Shown: positions 23,333 to 35,720, counted from the stretch's first letter. The stretch is DNA of 64,000 nt from Microbacterium sp. B35-30 (GCF_010634855.1 NZ_MWLQ01000011.1:310001-374000); one strand, 5' to 3'. Notes: a model not told the origin generated them from the sequence alone. Made by a program: numbers and translations.

Positions 23333-23926
23333 TCAGGGCACCGGGAAGACCAGCGTCGCGAGGCGCATCGGATCGTCGCGTGCGACATGCCGCTGCTCCT
23401 GCCGCGCCCATCGCTCCCAGTGCGGGCGGAAGGCCTCCCCGTCACGCGCGAGAGCGCGCTGCTTGCGCGACGCGGCGGGTGACTCGAGCCACACCCGAAC
23501 GTCCCCGAGGCGGGCCGTCGCCGGTGTGAGCAGGCCGGCGCCCTCGACGATCAGAGGCAGCGAGGGATCGACCGCGTGTGCCTCCGCCGGCTCGCCGACC
23601 GTCCAGTCCCAGCGCTGCCAGACACCTACGAGGCCACGCGCATGCGGTGTGAGGATCAGCTCTCTCGCCAGCTCCACGCCGTCGTCGAGGCCATCCCAGC
23701 CGGGGTAGACGGAATCCAGCGCCACGACCTGCACACGCCCCCGCAGTGGCCACTGAGCGACGAGCGCACGCGCCAGGGAGGACTTGCCGGCACCGCTGCG
23801 GCCATCGATGAGGATGACCGGATTGGATGCCGCCACCCCCGCGATCGCCCTGGTGATCTGGTCGACGGCGATGGCGAGCGAGTTGCCGACCGCGTCAGGG
23901 CTACTTCTTGAGGGCGCGGATGACAC
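23333..23926 (-). CDS. P-loop ATP-binding protein, uridine kinase-like
   Basis: This 197-residue protein has Walker A LIDGRSGAGKSSLA near residue 45 and a typical small-kinase layout (VALDSVYPGWDGLDDGV; LPLIVEGAGLL). It resembles the nucleoside/pantothenate kinase group of P-loop proteins, but the substrate is not identifiable. It starts with GTG and overlaps the preceding GerW-like gene by 26 nt, an unusually long overlap, in a different frame. It converges with DUF2017. Confidence 0.75.
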   Translation of the reverse strand: MSSAPSRSSPDAVGNSLAIAVDQITRAIAGVAASNPVILIDGRSGAGKSSLARALVAQWPLRGRVQVVALDSVYPGWDGLDDGVELARELILTPHARGLVGVWQRWDWTVGEPAEAHAVDPSLPLIVEGAGLLTPATARLGDVRVWLESPAASRKQRALARDGEAFRPHWERWARQEQRHVARDDPMRLATLVFPVP

Positions 23927-24221
23927 GGCTGAGCGCGCGGCCGGCGAAGAACACGAACGGGACCGCGACAGTGAGCAGCGCGATGAGGTTCGGCTCGAAG
24001 CGAAGGTCGTCGCCGCGGCGGATATAGGCGCCGACCGGGATCGCCCAGCCGCCCCCGCCGCCCCCGCCGTTTCCCGCCTCGTCGGAGCCGCCGCCGAAGC
24101 CCGACCATGTCAGGGCGACAGGGATGATGCGGACGCCGTCGACGTCCTGCTGCTCGCCGTATGCGCTCTTCACGCCGAAGGAGGCGGACTGCTGGCCGAG
24201 TTCGAGTGCGATGTTGGGCAT
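23901..24221 (-). CDS. GerW/YtfJ-like protein
   Basis: This 106-residue protein has a short N-terminal domain (SASFGVKSAYGEQQDVDGVRIIPVALTWSGFGGG), a Gly-rich patch (GNGGGGGGG), the motif AIPVGAYIRR and a C-terminal membrane helix (about residues 80-97) with a basic tail. This order matches the YtfJ/GerW family of small proteins, in Bacillus linked to spore germination and in actinobacteria to unknown roles. No spore genes are near. Identification is by motif only. It overlaps the downstream kinase gene by 26 nt. Confidence 0.65.
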   Translation of the reverse strand: MPNIALELGQQSASFGVKSAYGEQQDVDGVRIIPVALTWSGFGGGSDEAGNGGGGGGGWAIPVGAYIRRGDDLRFEPNLIALLTVAVPFVFFAGRALSRVIRALKK

Positions 24222-24306
24222 GGGTCAACGGTAGCGGGCGCGGGCGCTCCGGCACAGCTGCCGCCGCAACACCGCCCAGAGCCGGCAGAACGCACCGCCC
24301 GGCTCG

Positions 24307-25569
24307 TCAGCCCTGGTCGAGCCGCGGCGCAGGTGGACTCGTGGGGATGGTGCCGCCGCCGCGCGTGCCGAGCAGGGTGGCGCGCGTGACGGCGCCGCGG
24401 CCGAACTTCGCGGCCGCGCCGTCGAGCGCATCCTCGATGCGCCGCCAGCCGGCGTCGTCGTCCCACAGCGTGGGCGCCGCCGCTCCGGCGGGACGCAGCT
24501 TCTCGGCGCGCACGCCGATCAGACGCACGGGCAGTGCGCGATCCACCGACGCGAACAGTTCGAGTGCGGCATCCCCGATCCGCTGGCCCACCGCCGTGGG
24601 CTCGACCAGGGTCTGCGAGCGGGAGATCGTTGTGAAGTCCGCGAAGCGCACTTTGATCGCCACGGTCGAGGACTCCCAGCCGTTGCCGCGCAGCCGCGCG
24701 CCGACCCGGTCGGCCAGCCGGCGCAGCTCCGAACGCAGCACCGCTGTGTCTGCGATGTCGTGATGGAACGTCTCTTCGTGACCCACGCTCTTCTCGACAC
24801 GCCCGGTGTCGACGTGGCGGGCGTCGATGCCGCGGGCCAGGTGCCAGACACGATCGCCCATCGCCGGACCCAGGGCTCGATCAAGCAACTCGCGCGGTGC
24901 CTCGAGCACGTCGGCGATGGTGCGGATGCCCCGGCCCTCGAGAGCCTCCGAGGCCTTCGGACCGACGCCCCACAGCGCACGCACCGATCTCGGGGCGAGG
25001 AACGCCGCCGTGTCGGCCTCAGCGATGACGAGGAGTCCGTCGGGCTTGCTGATGGTGGAGGCCATCTTCGCGACGTGCTTCGTCGCGGCGGCTCCGATGC
25101 TGCAGGTGAGCCCCGTCTCGTCGAGCACCCGCTGGCGCAGCATGCGTGCGATCCGCCCGGGACTCCCCCACATCCGGCGCGCTCCGCGCACGTCGAGGAA
25201 CGCCTCGTCGATCGACAGCGGCTCGACGAGCGGTGTGACGTCGCGGAAGATCCGCATGACCTGCGCCGACATCTCGAGGTAGCGCTCGAAATGCGGCGGG
25301 ACGACGATCGCGGTCGGACACAGGCGGAGCGCCTGACTGACCGGCATCGCCGATCGCACGCCGAAGCGGCGGGCCTCGTACGAAGCGCTGGAGACGACGG
25401 ACCTGCTCTCGGGCGCGCCGATGATGATCGCCTTGCCCCGCAGCGACGGGTCGTCGAGCTGCTCCACCGAGGCGTAGAACGCATCCATATCGACGTGCAG
25501 GATGCCGGCACCGGTGTCGTCGGCGTTCTCCGGCGAGACGAGACGCCCGGATCCGTCACCACGCCCCAT
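24307..25569 (-). CDS. dinB: DNA polymerase IV (Y family)
   Basis: This 420-residue translesion polymerase contains the catalytic carboxylates Asp27 (HVDMDAFYASVEQL) and Asp121-Glu122 (LSIDEAFLDV), a fingers region SASYEARRFGVRSAMP, and the helix-hairpin-helix thumb SVRALWGVGPKASEAL. It copies across damaged bases in the cytosol. The last 50 residues lack an obvious clamp-binding motif and are Gly/Pro-rich. The start at 25569 follows GAGAAT by 7 nt; ATG 25578 or 25599 are alternatives. Confidence 0.93.
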   Translation of the reverse strand: MGRGDGSGRLVSPENADDTGAGILHVDMDAFYASVEQLDDPSLRGKAIIIGAPESRSVVSSASYEARRFGVRSAMPVSQALRLCPTAIVVPPHFERYLEMSAQVMRIFRDVTPLVEPLSIDEAFLDVRGARRMWGSPGRIARMLRQRVLDETGLTCSIGAAATKHVAKMASTISKPDGLLVIAEADTAAFLAPRSVRALWGVGPKASEALEGRGIRTIADVLEAPRELLDRALGPAMGDRVWHLARGIDARHVDTGRVEKSVGHEETFHHDIADTAVLRSELRRLADRVGARLRGNGWESSTVAIKVRFADFTTISRSQTLVEPTAVGQRIGDAALELFASVDRALPVRLIGVRAEKLRPAGAAAPTLWDDDAGWRRIEDALDGAAAKFGRGAVTRATLLGTRGGGTIPTSPPAPRLDQG

Positions 25570-25605
25570 ATGATCCATTCTCGCAGCAGCCGCCGACATC
25601 GAAAT

Positions 25606-25639
25606 CGAGAGGGCGGACCCGGCCGGGTCCGCCCTCTCG
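25606..25639 (-). terminator. Terminator after gatB
   Basis: A perfect 15-bp stem (CGAGAGGGCGGACCC and its complement) with a 4-nt loop lies 33 nt after the gatB stop on the minus strand, followed by ATTTC. It separates the gatCAB operon from dinB. Confidence 0.85.
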
Positions 25640-25671
25640 GTTCACGCAGGTGTGTGCACCTGGATCAGTGC

Positions 25672-27195
25672 CTACGCGCCGGTCGCGCTCGCCCGCTCGA
25701 GCACCAGCTCGCGCACGCGTGCGGCATCCGCCTGCCCCTGCATGGCCTTCATGACGGCGCCGATGACCGCACCGGCTGCCTGCACCTTGCCGTCGCGGAT
25801 CTTCGCCAGCACGTCGGGCTGCGAGGCGAGCGCCTCGTCGATGGCCGCGATCAGCGCCCCGTCGTCAGAGACCACCGCGAGCCCGCGGGCGTCCACGACC
25901 TCCTGCGGCGAGCCTTCGCCGGCGATCACGCCTTCGAGCACCTGGCGCGCCAGCTTGTCGGTGAGCGTGCCCGCGTCGACCAGCGCCTGAAGCGCGGCGA
26001 CCTCGGCGGGCGTGGCCAGCTCGGACGCCTCGCGGCCCTGCACCTTGGCGAGGCGCGCGATCTCGCCGGTCCACCACTTGCGTGCGGACGCGGGCGACGC
26101 ACCAGCCGCGACGGTCGCAGCGATCTCGGGAAGGATGCCGCTGTTGGCCGCATCCTGGAATTCGAGGTCGGTGAAGCCCCACTCCGTCTTCAGCCGGCGG
26201 CGGCGCGCGGCCGGCGGCTCGGGCAGCGCCGCGCGGAGCTCTTCGATCAGCTCGATCGGGGGGGCGACCGGCAGCAGATCGGGCTCCGGGAAGTACCGGT
26301 AATCGTCGGCGTCCGACTTGGGACGGCCCGGCGACGTGGTGCCGGTGTCTTCGTGCCAGTGCCGGGTCTCCTGCGTGATCGTGCCGCCCGCGGCGAGGAT
26401 CGCCGCCTGACGCTGGATCTCGTAGCGCACCGCGCGCTCGACGGAACGCATCGAGTTGACGTTCTTCGTCTCGGTGCGGGTGCCGAGCTTCTCCTGGCCA
26501 CGGGGGCGCAGCGAGACGTTCGCGTCGCAGCGGAGGTTGCCGCGCTCCATCCGGGCCTCCGAGATGCCGAGCGCGATCACGATGTCGCGGATCGTGGCGA
26601 CGTAGGCCTTGGCGATCTCCGGCGCACGGTGCTCGGCGCCGAAGATCGGCTTGGTCACGATCTCGACCAGTGGCACGCCCGCGCGGTTGTAGTCGACGAG
26701 CGAGTACTCGGCGCCCTGGATGCGGCCGGTCGAGCCGCCGACGTGCGTCAGCTTGCCGGCATCCTCTTCCATGTGCGCGCGCTCGATCGGAACCGTCACG
26801 ATCTCGCCGTCGGCGAGCTCGATGTCGACGGACCCCTCGAACGCGATCGGCTCGTCGTACTGCGAGATCTGATAGTTCTTGCCGAGGTCGGGGTAGAAGT
26901 AGTTCTTCCGCGCGAAACGGCTCGACGGGGCGATCGAGCAGCCGAGGGCCAGTCCGAGGCTGATCGAGTAGCGCACCGCCGTCTCGTTGACGACCGGCAG
27001 CGCGCCCGGGAGCCCCATGTCGACGGGTGCAACGAGCGTGTTGGGCGCCGCGTCGTGATTGGCCGAGTTTGCGGGGTTCGCGGCGGCCGAGAACATCTTG
27101 GTCTCGGTGTTCAGTTCGACGTGCACCTCGAACCCGAGCACGGGCTCGAAGAGCTCGAGGGCCTTGTCGAAGTCCAGCAGCTTGTCCTTCGCCAT
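25672..27195 (-). CDS. gatB: Aspartyl/glutamyl-tRNA(Asn/Gln) amidotransferase subunit B
   Basis: This 507-residue subunit supplies the glutamyl-tRNA kinase-like and tRNA-binding parts of GatCAB, which converts misacylated Glu-tRNA(Gln) or Asp-tRNA(Asn). The core is [44 protein letters not shown] and [14 protein letters not shown]; the tail domain (YqeY-like) at 420-507 binds tRNA. The ATG overlaps the gatA stop by one base (TGATG). An open frame continues upstream to 27984, but that part is antisense to the gatA reading. Confidence 0.96.
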   Translation of the reverse strand: MAKDKLLDFDKALELFEPVLGFEVHVELNTETKMFSAAANPANSANHDAAPNTLVAPVDMGLPGALPVVNETAVRYSISLGLALGCSIAPSSRFARKNYFYPDLGKNYQISQYDEPIAFEGSVDIELADGEIVTVPIERAHMEEDAGKLTHVGGSTGRIQGAEYSLVDYNRAGVPLVEIVTKPIFGAEHRAPEIAKAYVATIRDIVIALGISEARMERGNLRCDANVSLRPRGQEKLGTRTETKNVNSMRSVERAVRYEIQRQAAILAAGGTITQETRHWHEDTGTTSPGRPKSDADDYRYFPEPDLLPVAPPIELIEELRAALPEPPAARRRRLKTEWGFTDLEFQDAANSGILPEIAATVAAGASPASARKWWTGEIARLAKVQGREASELATPAEVAALQALVDAGTLTDKLARQVLEGVIAGEGSPQEVVDARGLAVVSDDGALIAAIDEALASQPDVLAKIRDGKVQAAGAVIGAVMKAMQGQADAARVRELVLERASATGA

Positions 27196-28715
27196 CAGCG
27201 GACGCCTCCGTTCGCGCCGAGGGCCGGGGCCCTGTCCAGGATCGGGCCGCCCCACGAGTCGACCAGCAGTGCCTCGAGCGCCGCACCCACGCGATAAAGG
27301 CGCGCATCTTCGTGCGCAGGCGCCAGGAACTGGATGCCGACCGGCAGGCCGTCTTCTGCGGCGAGGCCGGACGGGATGGAGATGCCGGGCACGCCGGCGA
27401 GGTTCGCCGGAATCGTCGTCACGTCGTTCAGGTACATCTGCAGCGGGTCGTCGATCTTCTCGCCCAGCCGGAACGCCGTGGTCGGCGCCGAGGGCGTCGC
27501 GATGACGTCGACCTGCGCGAACGCCTCGGCGAAGTCGCGCTGGATGAGCGTGCGGACCTTCTGCGCCGAGCCGTAGTAGGCGTCGTAGTATCCCGCCGAC
27601 AGCGCGTAGGTGCCCAGGATGATGCGCCGCTTCACCTCGTCGCCGAAGCCGGCGTCGCGGGTCTTGGCCATGACGTCTTCGACGGTGCCGCCGGGAACGT
27701 CCACGCGGAGCCCGAAGCGCACGGAATCGAACTTGGCGAGGTTGCTGGATGCCTCGGCCGGGAGGATCAGGTAGTACGCGGCGACGCCGTACTCGAAGTG
27801 CGGCGCGCTGATCTCGACGATCTCGGCGCCCTGCGCCTCCATGGCGGCCAGCGCCGCGCGGAACGACTCCGACACGCCGGCCTGGAAGCCGCTGTCGGGA
27901 AGCTCGCGGATCACACCGACCTTGAGGCCCTTGAGCCCCTGGCCGCTGGCTCCCTCGCGGGCGGCCGCGGCGAAGGACGGCCAATCGTGCGCCAGCGACG
28001 TCGAGTCGTGCGGGTCGTGCCCGCCGATGACGTCGTGCAGGAGCCCGGCGTCGAGCACGGTGCGGGTCACCGGGCCGACCTGATCGAGGCTCGATGCGAG
28101 AGCGATCGCTCCGTAACGGCTGACACCGCCGTAGGTCGGCTTGATGCCGACCGTGCCGGTCACGTGGGCAGGCTGGCGGATCGACCCGCCGGTGTCGGAG
28201 CCGAGAGCCAGGGGCGCCTCGAACGCCGCGACCGCGGCCGCCGAGCCGCCGCCCGAGCCGCCGGGGATGCGCGTGAGGTCCCAGGGGTTGCGCGTCGGAC
28301 CGTACGCGGAGTGCTCGGTCGAGGAGCCCATCGCGAACTCGTCCATGTTCGTCTTGCCGAGCGGGACGAGGCCCGCCGCGCGCGAGCGTGAGACCACGGT
28401 CGCGTCGTAGGGCGACATGTAGCCCTCGAGGATCTTCGACCCGCTGGTGGACGGCATGTCCGTCGTCACCAGGACGTCCTTGATGGCGAGCGGCACGCCG
28501 GCGAGTGGACCGAGGTCGTCACCGGCCGCACGGCGGCGGTCGATGTCGGCAGCCACGTCGAGCGCGTGCTCGTTGACGTGGAGGAAGGCGTGGACGTCGG
28601 CATCCACCGCCGCGATGCGGTCGAGGTGCGCCTGCGTCGCCTCGACGCTGGACACCTCGCGGGCGGCGAGCTTGTCTGCGAGCGCGGCAGCGCTCAGCTT
28701 CGTGAGATCGGTCAC
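27195..28715 (-). CDS. gatA: Aspartyl/glutamyl-tRNA(Asn/Gln) amidotransferase subunit A
   Basis: This 506-residue amidase hydrolyses glutamine to give ammonia for tRNA transamidation. The Ser-cis-Ser-Lys triad is Lys79 (PLAIKDVL), Ser154 (GGSGGGS) and Ser178 (GSDTGGSIR), at the same positions as in the well-studied enzyme. Membership in the gatCAB operon supports the role. ATG start 10 nt downstream of gatC. Confidence 0.97.
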   Translation of the reverse strand: MTDLTKLSAAALADKLAAREVSSVEATQAHLDRIAAVDADVHAFLHVNEHALDVAADIDRRRAAGDDLGPLAGVPLAIKDVLVTTDMPSTSGSKILEGYMSPYDATVVSRSRAAGLVPLGKTNMDEFAMGSSTEHSAYGPTRNPWDLTRIPGGSGGGSAAAVAAFEAPLALGSDTGGSIRQPAHVTGTVGIKPTYGGVSRYGAIALASSLDQVGPVTRTVLDAGLLHDVIGGHDPHDSTSLAHDWPSFAAAAREGASGQGLKGLKVGVIRELPDSGFQAGVSESFRAALAAMEAQGAEIVEISAPHFEYGVAAYYLILPAEASSNLAKFDSVRFGLRVDVPGGTVEDVMAKTRDAGFGDEVKRRIILGTYALSAGYYDAYYGSAQKVRTLIQRDFAEAFAQVDVIATPSAPTTAFRLGEKIDDPLQMYLNDVTTIPANLAGVPGISIPSGLAAEDGLPVGIQFLAPAHEDARLYRVGAALEALLVDSWGGPILDRAPALGANGGVR

Positions 28716-28725
28716 GTGGGGCCCC

Positions 28726-29025
28726 TTACTGCTCTTCGCCGAGGATCGCTGTCACACGGAAGCGGCCGTCCGCAGCATCCGGTGCGTTCTGCAGCACCTG
28801 CGCGGGCGTCAGCAGGTCTCCCGGAACGTCCGGCCGGAACACGTTCTCGAGCGGGATCGGGTGACTGGTGGCGGCGACATCGGGTGTGGCGACCTCGGAG
28901 ACCTTGGCGATGTTGTCGACGATCGCGTCGAGCTGGCCGGTCAGGCGCTCGACCTCCTCGTCGCTCAGCTGGATCCGGGCGAGCACACCGAGATGGCGCA
29001 CGAGATCGGGGGTGATTTCAGACAC
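28726..29025 (-). CDS. gatC: Aspartyl/glutamyl-tRNA(Asn/Gln) amidotransferase subunit C
   Basis: This 99-residue subunit stabilises GatA and clamps it to GatB. The N-terminal [22 protein letters not shown] and the terminal [13 protein letters not shown] are family-typical. GTG start, 6 nt after a TAGGCT box, so gatCAB is probably transcribed as one leaderless operon. Confidence 0.95.
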   Translation of the reverse strand: MSEITPDLVRHLGVLARIQLSDEEVERLTGQLDAIVDNIAKVSEVATPDVAATSHPIPLENVFRPDVPGDLLTPAQVLQNAPDAADGRFRVTAILGEEQ

Positions 29026-29037
29026 CTCCCCAGCCTA
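29026..29037 (-). promoter_or_regulatory. -10 box for leaderless gatCAB
   Basis: TAGGCT (29037-29032, minus strand) is 6 nt before the GTG at 29025. It lies back to back with a similar box for the divergent ligase gene. Confidence 0.5.
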
Positions 29038-29073
29038 CCGGGGCCGCGGCCCGGCCCCACGGCGGTCCCGGCG

Positions 29074-29085
29074 TAGGCTGATCGC
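29074..29085 (+). promoter_or_regulatory. -10 box for a leaderless acyl-CoA ligase gene
   Basis: TAGGCT (29074-29079) precedes the GTG at 29086 by 6 nt with no ribosome-binding site. The two divergent -10 boxes in this gap are 36 nt apart. Confidence 0.5.
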
Positions 29086-30786
29086 GTGACGACCTACGAC
29101 CCGCCGCGCCCCTGGATCGCCAGCTACGCCGAAGGCGTTCCCGAGGACCTCGTGCCCGTCACCGGCTCGCTCGTCGACATCGTGGACGCATCCGCGCGCG
29201 ACTACCCGGATGCCGCGGCCCTGCAGTTCTTCGGGCGCGAGACGTCGTACCGCTCGCTGCACGAGCAGATCGAGCGCGCGGCCGCAGGGCTCCGAGAGCT
29301 CGGCGTGAAGGCGGGCGACCCCGTCGCGATCGTGCTGCCGAACTGCCCGCAGCACATCGTCGCCTTCTATGCGATCCTGCGGCTGGGCGCCGTGGTCATC
29401 GAGCACAACCCGCTGTACACGCCCCGGGAGCTCCGCAAGCAGTTCGAGGACCACGGAGCGAAGCACGCGATCGTGTGGACCAAGGTCGTGGCCACCGTGC
29501 AGGAGTTCCCCGCCGACCTGGCGGTCACGGGCCTCGTGTCTGTCGACGTGATCAAGGCCATGCCCCTCAGCACCCGGCTGGCTCTCAAGCTCCCCATTGC
29601 GAGGGCGCGCGAGTCACGCGCGGCGCTCACCGAACGCGTGTCGGGCACGGTGTCGTGGGAGCAGATCGTCGGCACGGCGCCGCTGCCGGCATCCCATCCC
29701 CGCCCCGCGACCGACGACCTCGCCCTCATCCAGTACACGAGCGGCACCACCGGCACGCCGAAGGGTGCAGCGCTCACGCATCGGAACCTGCTCTCCAACG
29801 CCGCGCAGGCGCGCGCGTGGGTGCCCTCGATCGTGCGCGGAGACGGATGCGTCGTCTACGCCGTGCTGCCGATGTTCCACGCCTACGGACTGACGCTCTG
29901 CCTCACGTTCGCGATGTCCATGGGCGCCCGGCTCGTGCTGTTCCCCCGCTTCGACCCCGACATGGTGCTCGACGTCGCCAAGAAGCATCCGGCGACCTTC
30001 CTTCCCCTCGTCCCGCCGATCGCGGACCGCCTGCTCAAGGCCGCACGAGAGAAGGGTGTCTCGCTCGAGGGCACCGAAGTCGCCATCTCGGGGGCGATGG
30101 CGCTGCCGCACGAGCTCGTCGTGCCGTTCGAAGCGGCGTCCGGAGGCTTCCTCGTCGAGGGCTACGGGCTCAGCGAGTGCTCGCCGGTGCTGATGGCGAA
30201 CCCCGTCGCGGACAACCGCGTACCGGGCACGGTCGGTCTTCCGCTGCCCGGCACTGAGTGCCGGGTGGTCGATCCCGACGACCCGACCAAGGATGTCCCC
30301 GCCGGCGAGCGGGGCGAACTCGTGGTGCGCGGCCCCCAGGTGTTCGGCGGTTACTACGGCAAGCCGGAGGAGACCGAGGCGGTCTTCGCCGACGGCTGGT
30401 TCCGCACCGGGGACATCGTCACCATCGATGACGCCGGATTCGTGCGCATCGTCGACCGCATCAAAGAGCTCATCATCACGGGCGGCTTCAACGTCGCTCC
30501 GACGGAGGTCGAGATCGCCCTGCGCCAGCACCCTCGCGTCGAAGACGCCGCGGTCGTCGGCCTGCCCAGCGAGCATTCCGGGGAGGACGTGATCGCGGCC
30601 ATCGTGCTGACCCCGGGCGAGGACGTGGATGTCGAGGTCGTGCGCGAGTTCGCCCGCGGCATCCTGACGCCGTACAAGGTGCCCCGGCGGATCTACGTGG
30701 TCGACGAGCTCCCGAAGTCCCTCATCGGCAAGGTGCTGCGCCGACAGGTGCGCGACCGCCTGCTCACGCTCACGACCGGAGCGTGA
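29086..30786 (+). CDS. Long-chain fatty acid-CoA ligase (AMP-forming)
   Basis: This 566-residue enzyme activates a carboxylic acid to its acyl-adenylate and transfers it to CoA. It has the AMP-binding signature YTSGTTGTPKGAALTH, the GYGLSECSP motif, and the C-terminal GWFRTGD and KELIITGGFNVAPTEVE with catalytic Lys near the end (SLIGKVLRR). The closest group is the long-chain fatty acyl-CoA ligases (FadD), but the acid is not identifiable. It converges with ligA. Confidence 0.87.
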   Translation: MTTYDPPRPWIASYAEGVPEDLVPVTGSLVDIVDASARDYPDAAALQFFGRETSYRSLHEQIERAAAGLRELGVKAGDPVAIVLPNCPQHIVAFYAILRLGAVVIEHNPLYTPRELRKQFEDHGAKHAIVWTKVVATVQEFPADLAVTGLVSVDVIKAMPLSTRLALKLPIARARESRAALTERVSGTVSWEQIVGTAPLPASHPRPATDDLALIQYTSGTTGTPKGAALTHRNLLSNAAQARAWVPSIVRGDGCVVYAVLPMFHAYGLTLCLTFAMSMGARLVLFPRFDPDMVLDVAKKHPATFLPLVPPIADRLLKAAREKGVSLEGTEVAISGAMALPHELVVPFEAASGGFLVEGYGLSECSPVLMANPVADNRVPGTVGLPLPGTECRVVDPDDPTKDVPAGERGELVVRGPQVFGGYYGKPEETEAVFADGWFRTGDIVTIDDAGFVRIVDRIKELIITGGFNVAPTEVEIALRQHPRVEDAAVVGLPSEHSGEDVIAAIVLTPGEDVDVEVVREFARGILTPYKVPRRIYVVDELPKSLIGKVLRRQVRDRLLTLTTGA

Positions 30787-30791
30787 ACCGA

Positions 30792-30817
30792 CGCCCGACG
30801 GAGCGCTCGTCGGGGCG
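30792..30817. terminator. Hairpin between convergent acyl-CoA ligase and ligA genes
   Basis: CCCGACG and CGTCGGG (30794-30800 and 30808-30814) form a 7-bp stem with a 7-nt loop; one bulge allows further GC pairing. It lies at the only gap shared by the two convergent genes. Confidence 0.5.
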
Positions 30818-30879
30818 ATGGGAGAACCGGTCCGCAGCGACGTCGAGCGTGGAACCGCCGCGCCCCTTCAGCGCTCCCG

Positions 30880-33225
<2,346 letters not shown>

Positions 33226-33320
33226 GGAGCGGGCTCCGACAGCACCCAGGCGCCGGAGCGATACACCGCCCGACGGCCAACCCGGCGGGTGAGCGCCGCG
33301 GCGCGGCATCCGTCCCGCCT

Positions 33321-34418
33321 CTATGCCTCCACCGGCACGGCCGAGACGGTGCGATCGATCGTGAACTGCCCGATCACACGCGTGCCGTCGTACAGTACCG
33401 CCGTCTGCCCCGGGGCGACGCCGTCGAAGGGCGTCTCGGGCACCACTGTCAACAGTCCCGCGGCGAGCGTGGCCGACGCGGGCACCGGGTCGGCGTGGGC
33501 ACGGATCTGCACGTGGCAGGCGAACTCCCCCGCCTGTTGCGGTCGGCCGGCCCACGAGTACCGCTCCCCCGCGATCTCGGCGGTGGCGAGGGCCTCCTTG
33601 GGCCCGACGACGACGGTGTTCGAGACCGGCCGCACCTCGAGCACGAACCGGGGCTTGCCGTCGGGTGCCGGCACGCCGAGCTGGAGGCCGCGGCGCTGGC
33701 CGACCGTGAACGCATGGGCTCCCTCGTGCGAGCCGACGACGGCGCCGGTGCGGTCGAGGATGTCGCCGCGCTCGGCGCCGACCTTGTCGGCGAGCCAGCC
33801 GCGGGTGTCTCCGTCGGGGATGAAGCAGATGTCGTGACTGTCGGGCTTGTGCGCCACCGTGAGGCCGCGCTCCTCGGCCTCGGCCCGCACGAGCGCCTTG
33901 GACGGCGTCGCACCGAGCGGGAAGTAGGTGTGGGCCAGCTGCTCGGCGTTCAGCACTCCCAACACATAGGACTGGTCCTTCGCAGCGTCCGACGCGCGGT
34001 GCAGCTCGAGACCCTGGGGTCCGTCGACCAGCGTCGCGTAGTGGCCGGTGCAGACGGCGTCGAAGCCCAGCTCGAGCGCGCGCTCGAGGAGCGCGGCGAA
34101 CTTGATCTTCTCGTTGCAGCGCATGCAGGGGTTGGGCGTCCGGCCGGCGCGGTACTCGGCCACGAAGTCGTCGATGACGTCATCGCGGAAGCGCTCCGAG
34201 AAGTCCCACACGTAGAACGGGATGCCCAGGCGATCGGCCGCGCGCCGGGCGTCCATGGCGTCCTCGATGGTGCAGCAGCCGCGGCTGCCGGTGCGGAGCG
34301 TGCCGCCGGCCCTCGAGAGGGCCAGATGCACGCCGACGACGTCGTGGCCGGCGTCGACGGCCCGCGCGGCCGCCACCGCGGAGTCCACTCCGCCGCTCAT
34401 GGCCGCAAGGATTCGCAT
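33321..34418 (-). CDS. mnmA: tRNA-specific 2-thiouridylase MnmA
   Basis: This 365-residue enzyme adds sulfur to U34 of tRNA(Glu, Gln, Lys). It has the ATP-binding PP-loop SGGVDS at residues 8-13 and the two catalytic cysteines Cys98 (TPNPCMRCN) and Cys198 ([12 protein letters not shown]). The upstream cysteine desulfurase on the same strand can supply the persulfide sulfur. The ATG is 6 nt after TAGACT, whose TAG is the stop of the desulfurase gene, so mnmA may have its own promoter inside the upstream gene end. Confidence 0.95.
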   Translation of the reverse strand: MRILAAMSGGVDSAVAAARAVDAGHDVVGVHLALSRAGGTLRTGSRGCCTIEDAMDARRAADRLGIPFYVWDFSERFRDDVIDDFVAEYRAGRTPNPCMRCNEKIKFAALLERALELGFDAVCTGHYATLVDGPQGLELHRASDAAKDQSYVLGVLNAEQLAHTYFPLGATPSKALVRAEAEERGLTVAHKPDSHDICFIPDGDTRGWLADKVGAERGDILDRTGAVVGSHEGAHAFTVGQRRGLQLGVPAPDGKPRFVLEVRPVSNTVVVGPKEALATAEIAGERYSWAGRPQQAGEFACHVQIRAHADPVPASATLAAGLLTVVPETPFDGVAPGQTAVLYDGTRVIGQFTIDRTVSAVPVEA

Positions 34419-34430
34419 GGGTCCAGTCTA
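34419..34430 (-). promoter_or_regulatory. -10 box for leaderless mnmA, overlapping the upstream stop codon
   Basis: TAGACT (34430-34425, minus strand) lies 6 nt before the mnmA ATG. Its TAG is the stop codon of the cysteine desulfurase gene. Confidence 0.5.
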
Positions 34431-35621
34431 CGAACCCGCACCTGACCGTGGCCCGGATGCCGCCCGCGCGCGCTCGACCGCTTCCGGCAGCACCGCCAGC
34501 ACCGCGTCCACGTCGGCGTCGACGGTGGTGCGTCCGAGCGTGAGCCGGAGCACCTGCCGGGCCTCGGCCTCCGTCCGTCCCATCGCGATCACGACGTGCG
34601 ACGGCTCGGGCACCCCGGCCTGGCACGCCGACCCGGTCGACACCGCGATGCCGGCACGGTCGAGCAGGAAGAGCAGGGTCTCGCCCGCCGCACCGGGGAA
34701 GAGCACGTGCGCGTTCCCCGGCACACGGTCCACGGGATCGCCGAGCAGCTCGGCACCGGGGATCGTGTGCCGGATGCCGCTCACCAGCCGCTCACGCAGA
34801 GCCCCGAGCCGCACCGCCTCGGCCTCGCGCTCCGCCTCGGCCGCCTCGGCGGCCACGGCGAACGCCACCGCCCCGGCCACGTCCTGCGTGCCGGCGCGCA
34901 GCCGCCGCTGCTGACCGCCGCCGTGCTGGAGCGCCGTGAGGTCGGCGCCGCGCGCGACCACGAGCGCGCCGACGCCGGTCGGCCCGCCGATCTTGTGGGC
35001 CGACACGCTCAGCGCCGCCAGCCCGGCGCGGCCGCGGGCATCCCCTCGCCAGCCGCGGAACGACACGGGCACGTGCCCGAAAGCGGCGACGGCGTCGAGG
35101 TGCAGCGGCACCTCGGCCGCCGCGGCCGCCGCGGCGAGCGCCGCGGCGTCGTTGATCGTCCCGGCTTCGTTGTTGGCGACGAGGGCGGTGGCGAAGGCGG
35201 CGTCCGGCAGCGCGGCCGAGAAGGCGTCGAGGCGGATGCGGGCAGCGGCATCGATGCCGACGTGCCGCACGTGGGCGCCCTGCGCCTCGAGCCATTCCAC
35301 AGCGTCGAGCGTCGCGTGGTGCTCGCCGTCCGGCAGCACCACGGCGTCCGCGTCGGCGGGTCTTGCCCACCAGAGTCCCTTCACGGCGAGGTTGACGGCC
35401 TCGGTGCCGCCCGATGTGAAGACGACCTCGATCGGGTCCGCGTCGATCACTGCGGCAAGGCGCTCGCGCGCCTCTTCGAGCACCCGGCGCGCGTGCTGCC
35501 CGGCCCCGTGAATCGACGAGGCGTTGCCCGCCACCGTGGCCGCGTCGATCCAGGCGTCGCGCGCCTCGGGACGCAGCGGCGCGGTGGCGGCGTGGTCGAG
35601 GTAGATCTGCTGGTCGCTCAT
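34428..35621 (-). CDS. Cysteine desulfurase (IscS/NifS family)
   Basis: This 397-residue PLP enzyme removes sulfur from cysteine as a persulfide. PLP Lys210 is in SAHKIGGPTG, and the active-site Cys333 is in TGSACQAG; the N-terminal YLDHAATAPLRP is typical. The DAVAAFG segment has Ala179 where nearly all family members have Gln, the residue that touches PLP O3'. This is an odd substitution. Adjacency to mnmA suggests it feeds tRNA thiolation, though Fe-S assembly is also possible. The Ala-rich loop 155-170 is low-complexity. Confidence 0.9.
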   Translation of the reverse strand: MSDQQIYLDHAATAPLRPEARDAWIDAATVAGNASSIHGAGQHARRVLEEARERLAAVIDADPIEVVFTSGGTEAVNLAVKGLWWARPADADAVVLPDGEHHATLDAVEWLEAQGAHVRHVGIDAAARIRLDAFSAALPDAAFATALVANNEAGTINDAAALAAAAAAAEVPLHLDAVAAFGHVPVSFRGWRGDARGRAGLAALSVSAHKIGGPTGVGALVVARGADLTALQHGGGQQRRLRAGTQDVAGAVAFAVAAEAAEAEREAEAVRLGALRERLVSGIRHTIPGAELLGDPVDRVPGNAHVLFPGAAGETLLFLLDRAGIAVSTGSACQAGVPEPSHVVIAMGRTEAEARQVLRLTLGRTTVDADVDAVLAVLPEAVERARAASGPRSGAGS

Positions 35622-35720
35622 GCGCACCCGCTCCCCTCTCGATCGCGTTGCCGACGACTGCGCCCGAGTCCCGTGAGGCACGGCACCGGGTCTCGTAACA
35701 AGTCCGACTCCGACCATGGT

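Noticed and set aside
25672..27984. 770-codon minus-strand frame covering gatB and much of gatA
   Set aside because: Only the part from 27195 is gatB; the upstream extension is an alternative frame of gatA, whose own frame encodes a complete, motif-bearing protein.
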